From: Chloracidobacterium sp. UBA7659
GTDB taxonomy: Bacteria > Acidobacteriota > Blastocatellia > Pyrinomonadales > Pyrinomonadaceae
Assembly: GCA_002483395.1 (NCBI GenBank)
Contig: DLHV01000245.1
Location: 8,013-17,170 of the forward strand
Reading direction: 5' to 3'
Length of the DNA: 9,158 nt
Below, piece after piece: positions 7,751 through 9,158 of this stretch (its first letter is position 1; every line of letters starts with the position of its first letter). The notes beneath the pieces were generated by a model. It searched no databases and was not told the origin of the DNA. It was given only the letters and a program-made list of their open reading frames with translations. The translations under genes and the position numbers were made by a program.

Positions 7751-7755
7751 CTCCT
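7751..7755 (-). promoter_or_regulatory. Shine-Dalgarno of the receptor gene
   Basis: AGGAG on the minus strand with an 8-base spacer to the ATG at 7742. It is the clearest ribosome-binding site of any annotated start in the window and confirms the start upstream of the signal peptide. Confidence 0.75.
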
Positions 7756-7790
7756 GAAATTTGATTATTGCGTGACTTACGGAATGGGTT

Positions 7791-7820
7791 ATTTTGCCTT
7801 GAAAAGGGTGAGATTGTAAA
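7791..7820 (-). promoter_or_regulatory. Candidate sigma-70-type promoter of the receptor gene
   Basis: On the minus strand TTTACA (7820-7815; five of six matches to the -35 consensus) is separated by 18 bases from CAAAAT (7796-7791; four of six matches to the -10 consensus). This lies about 50 bases upstream of the ATG and downstream of the hairpin cluster, a sensible position for an independent receptor transcript. The -10 match is mediocre, so this is only a candidate. Confidence 0.3.
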
Positions 7821-7855
7821 GGAAACTCAGTCACGTTCCTCTCGAAGAATGAGAA

Positions 7856-7938
7856 CCACCCCATCTGCCGAATCGGCATCCACCCCTCCTCAACCAGGAG
7901 CGGAGCCAAAACGCCATCGCTCCTTCGTAAGGAGTGGA
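7856..7938. repeat. REP-like cluster of hairpins between hspR and the receptor gene
   Basis: Three small palindromes lie in a row: TGCCGA-A-TCGGCA (7866-7878), CTCCT-CAACC-AGGAG (7886-7900) and CTCCTT-CGT-AAGGAG (7920-7934). The motif CCACCCC occurs twice (7856-7862 and 7880-7886). The last two hairpins sit in related units, CTCCT-loop-AGGAG followed by CGGAG or TGGAG, repeating about 34 bases apart. The plus-strand pattern of an ACCACCCC lead, a CG-rich stem and a CTCCT/AGGAG stem resembles extragenic palindromes that I recall as widespread in bacterial genomes, but family membership needs a genome search. The cluster starts eight bases after the hspR stop, so it may also serve as that gene's 3'-end structure, although no U run follows. 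Confidence 0.6.
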
Positions 7939-7945
7939 GATTAGA

Positions 7946-8347
7946 TCATTCGTCGTCGGAAACGACCTCAGAGTAATGAACGCGGCGGTAGCGGGAGATC
8001 GGGATCAGCGCGTCGGTCCGGTTGAAGTTCTGTACCTGCTGCGAGAATTCGCCGGCGTGAGTTTTTAGGTATTCGAAAAAGCGTTCGAACTCACGCTGCA
8101 TGGCGTCCATCTTTTCGCGCATGTTCAGGATGATCTCGACACCGGCGAGATTTACGCCGAGTTCGCGCGTCAAGGAAAGGATTATTTCGAGGCGTTCGAG
8201 ATCGCCGTCTTCGTAAAGACGCGTGTTGCCGACCGACCGCGACGGCTGCAAAAGCCCTTCGCGTTCGTAAAGACGAAGCGTCTGCGGGTGGATGTCGTAA
8301 AGCTCCGCCACGGCACTGATCGTATATGTCTTGACACGCTTCTTCAT
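7946..8347 (-). CDS. hspR: MerR-family heat-shock repressor HspR
   Basis: A cytoplasmic DNA-binding repressor of 133 residues. The winged-helix MerR domain covers about residues 8-75: YTISAVAELYDIHPQTLRLY is the DNA-recognition region, and REGLLQPSRSVGNTRLYEDGDLERL follows the HspR/MerR pattern. LSLTRELGVNLAGVEIIL leads into a coiled-coil dimerisation helix (about 75-110). The protein has no cysteine, arguing against metal or redox sensing. In characterised bacteria HspR binds inverted repeats called HAIR upstream of the dnaK operon, with DnaK as co-repressor. No HAIR-like site is seen here; the operon promoter would lie beyond the right edge. The ATG is the only plausible start, because an in-frame TAA lies seven codons upstream and no alternative start codon intervenes. 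No Shine-Dalgarno is visible; a palindrome ends seven bases before the ATG. The gene follows dnaJ by 58 bp, matching the dnaJ-hspR order known from actinobacteria. Confidence 0.92.
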   Translation of the reverse strand: MKKRVKTYTISAVAELYDIHPQTLRLYEREGLLQPSRSVGNTRLYEDGDLERLEIILSLTRELGVNLAGVEIILNMREKMDAMQREFERFFEYLKTHAGEFSQQVQNFNRTDALIPISRYRRVHYSEVVSDDE

Positions 8348-8354
8348 ACCGTTT

Positions 8355-8399
8355 GGAGTTCCCGCTTAAGCGGGCAAGCCGCCTAAAGGCGGGAACTCC
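8355..8399. repeat. Palindromic repeat between dnaJ and hspR
   Basis: Perfect 11-bp outer arms, GGAGTTCCCGC (8355-8365) and GCGGGAACTCC (8389-8399), enclose two alternative inner hairpins: CCCGCTTAAGCGGG (8361-8374) and CCGCC-TAAA-GGCGG (8379-8392). The RNA could therefore fold either as one long stem or as two tandem short ones. It fills most of the 57-bp dnaJ-hspR gap and, on the minus strand, ends seven bases before the hspR ATG. The outer arms and the AAGCCGC core recall the element at 3216-3277. No T run follows, so read-through from dnaJ to hspR is plausible. Confidence 0.8.
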
Positions 8400-8405
8400 G
8401 AACTA

Positions 8406-9158
8406 CTACAATCCCATGACACGCCGTGGATTTTCCGGGTTGAGCTTTTCAAACTGCCGCAGCGTTTCCTTTGTTTCTTCGGAGATAACGCGAGGCAGCG
8501 TTATTTTTACCTCAATAAATTGATCGCCGCGGAGTTTTGGATTCCGAAGGCTCGGGAAGCCGCGCTCGCGGAGGCGAAACTTCTGGCCCGATTCGGTGCC
8601 GGCCGGTATTCTCAACTGAGCTTTTCCTTCTACCGTCGGCACCTCGATCTTTGCACCCAAGGCAGCCTCCGGAACTGTGACCGGCACTGTTATATAAATA
8701 TTGTCGCCCTTTCTCTCCAGGAACTTGTGCTTGCCGACATTTGTCAATATGAAAAGATCGCCCGGTTCGGCACCGAGACGGCCGCCATGGCCCTTTTTCG
8801 GGATACGCACACGCGAACCGGTGTCTACGCCCGCCGGGATCTTTATCTTGACCTGCTCGGTTTTTGGTGTCACGCCTTTCCCGTGGCAAAGCGAACATGG
8901 TTCTCGGCGGCGCCCGGTCCCTTCGCAGTCGGGACAGGCCTGCGAAAATTGCAGCCGTCCGCCCGTCCGCGAAACCTGGCCAGTGCCTTTGCAGGTCGAG
9001 CACGTAACGACCGGGCCGCCGGTGTCGCCGGCACCTATGCAGCGGGAACATTGCTCAGAGCGATTGACGGTGATGTTTGTGGTAAGGCCGGTGACAGCTT
9101 CTTCGAAACTCAAGGCCAGCGGCATCTCGATATCGCGGCCACGTTTGGGCATTGCACG
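8406..9158 (-). CDS. dnaJ: Chaperone DnaJ, C-terminal two thirds (5' end beyond window)
   Basis: A type I Hsp40 co-chaperone that stimulates DnaK ATPase and delivers unfolded clients. 250 codons are visible, open through the right edge; the ATG at 9152 is internal, not a start. In order: the start of client-binding domain I (MPLALSFEEAVTGLTTNI); four CxxCxGxG zinc motifs (CSRCIGAG, CSTCKGTG, CPDCEGTG, CSLCHGKG), all eight cysteines present; then the rest of domain I and domain II (VKIKIPAGVDTGSRVRI, EPGDLFI, VPVTVPEAALGAKIEVPTV, LRIPAGTESGQKFRLRERGF), ending VMGL. The J-domain with its HPD motif and the Gly/Phe linker are off the edge, so J-domain activity is inferred. The zinc-finger region separates it from CbpA-type proteins. 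It sits directly upstream of hspR, suggesting a dnaK-(grpE)-dnaJ-hspR operon continuing to the right, repressed by HspR. Confidence 0.95.
   Translation of the reverse strand, partial: RAMPKRGRDIEMPLALSFEEAVTGLTTNITVNRSEQCSRCIGAGDTGGPVVTCSTCKGTGQVSRTGGRLQFSQACPDCEGTGRRREPCSLCHGKGVTPKTEQVKIKIPAGVDTGSRVRIPKKGHGGRLGAEPGDLFILTNVGKHKFLERKGDNIYITVPVTVPEAALGAKIEVPTVEGKAQLRIPAGTESGQKFRLRERGFPSLRNPKLRGDQFIEVKITLPRVISEETKETLRQFEKLNPENPRRVMGL

Noticed and set aside
7743..8405. HspR binding sites (HAIR, CTTGAGT-N7-ACTCAAG) near hspR
   Set aside because: No such inverted repeat is present in either flanking gap; the nearby palindromes have different sequences.
8512..9051. A 179-codon minus-strand frame overlapping dnaJ
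   Set aside because: It is an alternative frame inside dnaJ, whose four zinc motifs and client-binding domains are unmistakable.

Overview
This window reads as a stretch of an Acidobacteriota chromosome. The evidence is a large Oar-type TonB-dependent receptor-like protein (carboxypeptidase-regulatory-like domain, plug, barrel), a dnaJ-hspR pair, a TPR + DUF4388 protein, and an SMC whose N-lobe carries an extra acidic segment. A placement near Blastocatellia/Pyrinomonadaceae is a guess from gene content and the style of the intergenic palindromes, not a demonstrated result. All five convincing genes lie on the minus strand, so the biological reading order runs from the right end of the window to the left.

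Layout in transcription order: (1) the C-terminal two thirds of dnaJ (8406-9158, 5' end outside the window); (2) a 57-bp gap filled by a palindromic repeat; (3) hspR (7946-8347), a MerR-family heat-shock repressor; (4) a 203-bp gap holding a cluster of hairpins that looks like a dispersed extragenic repeat, then a plausible promoter and a good Shine-Dalgarno; (5) a complete 1149-residue outer-membrane receptor (4293-7742); (6) a gap of about 250 bp, the least explained part of the window, with a terminator-like structure on each strand, a 21-codon open frame with a strong ribosome-binding site, and a small inverted repeat; (7) a complete TPR/DUF4388 protein (3279-4037); (8) a 129-bp gap with a 22-bp perfect inverted repeat; (9) smc (1-3149), of which 1049 codons are visible and the C-terminal ATPase lobe lies off the left edge.

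Functionally, dnaJ and hspR form a chaperone/regulator pair: HspR represses the chaperone operon and, in the known cases, works with DnaK. The receptor is an envelope protein with no evident link to them. smc is the core chromosome-condensation ATPase; the DUF4388 gene upstream of it has no known partner. No gene-free stretch exceeds 300 bases. I see no RNA genes, insertion sequences, CRISPR arrays or phage genes. Most of the window is conventional. The parts that deserve a second look are the intergenic palindromes (two seem to share one architecture), the acidic insertion in SMC, the exact pairing of the receptor's cysteines, and the 4047-4292 gap.
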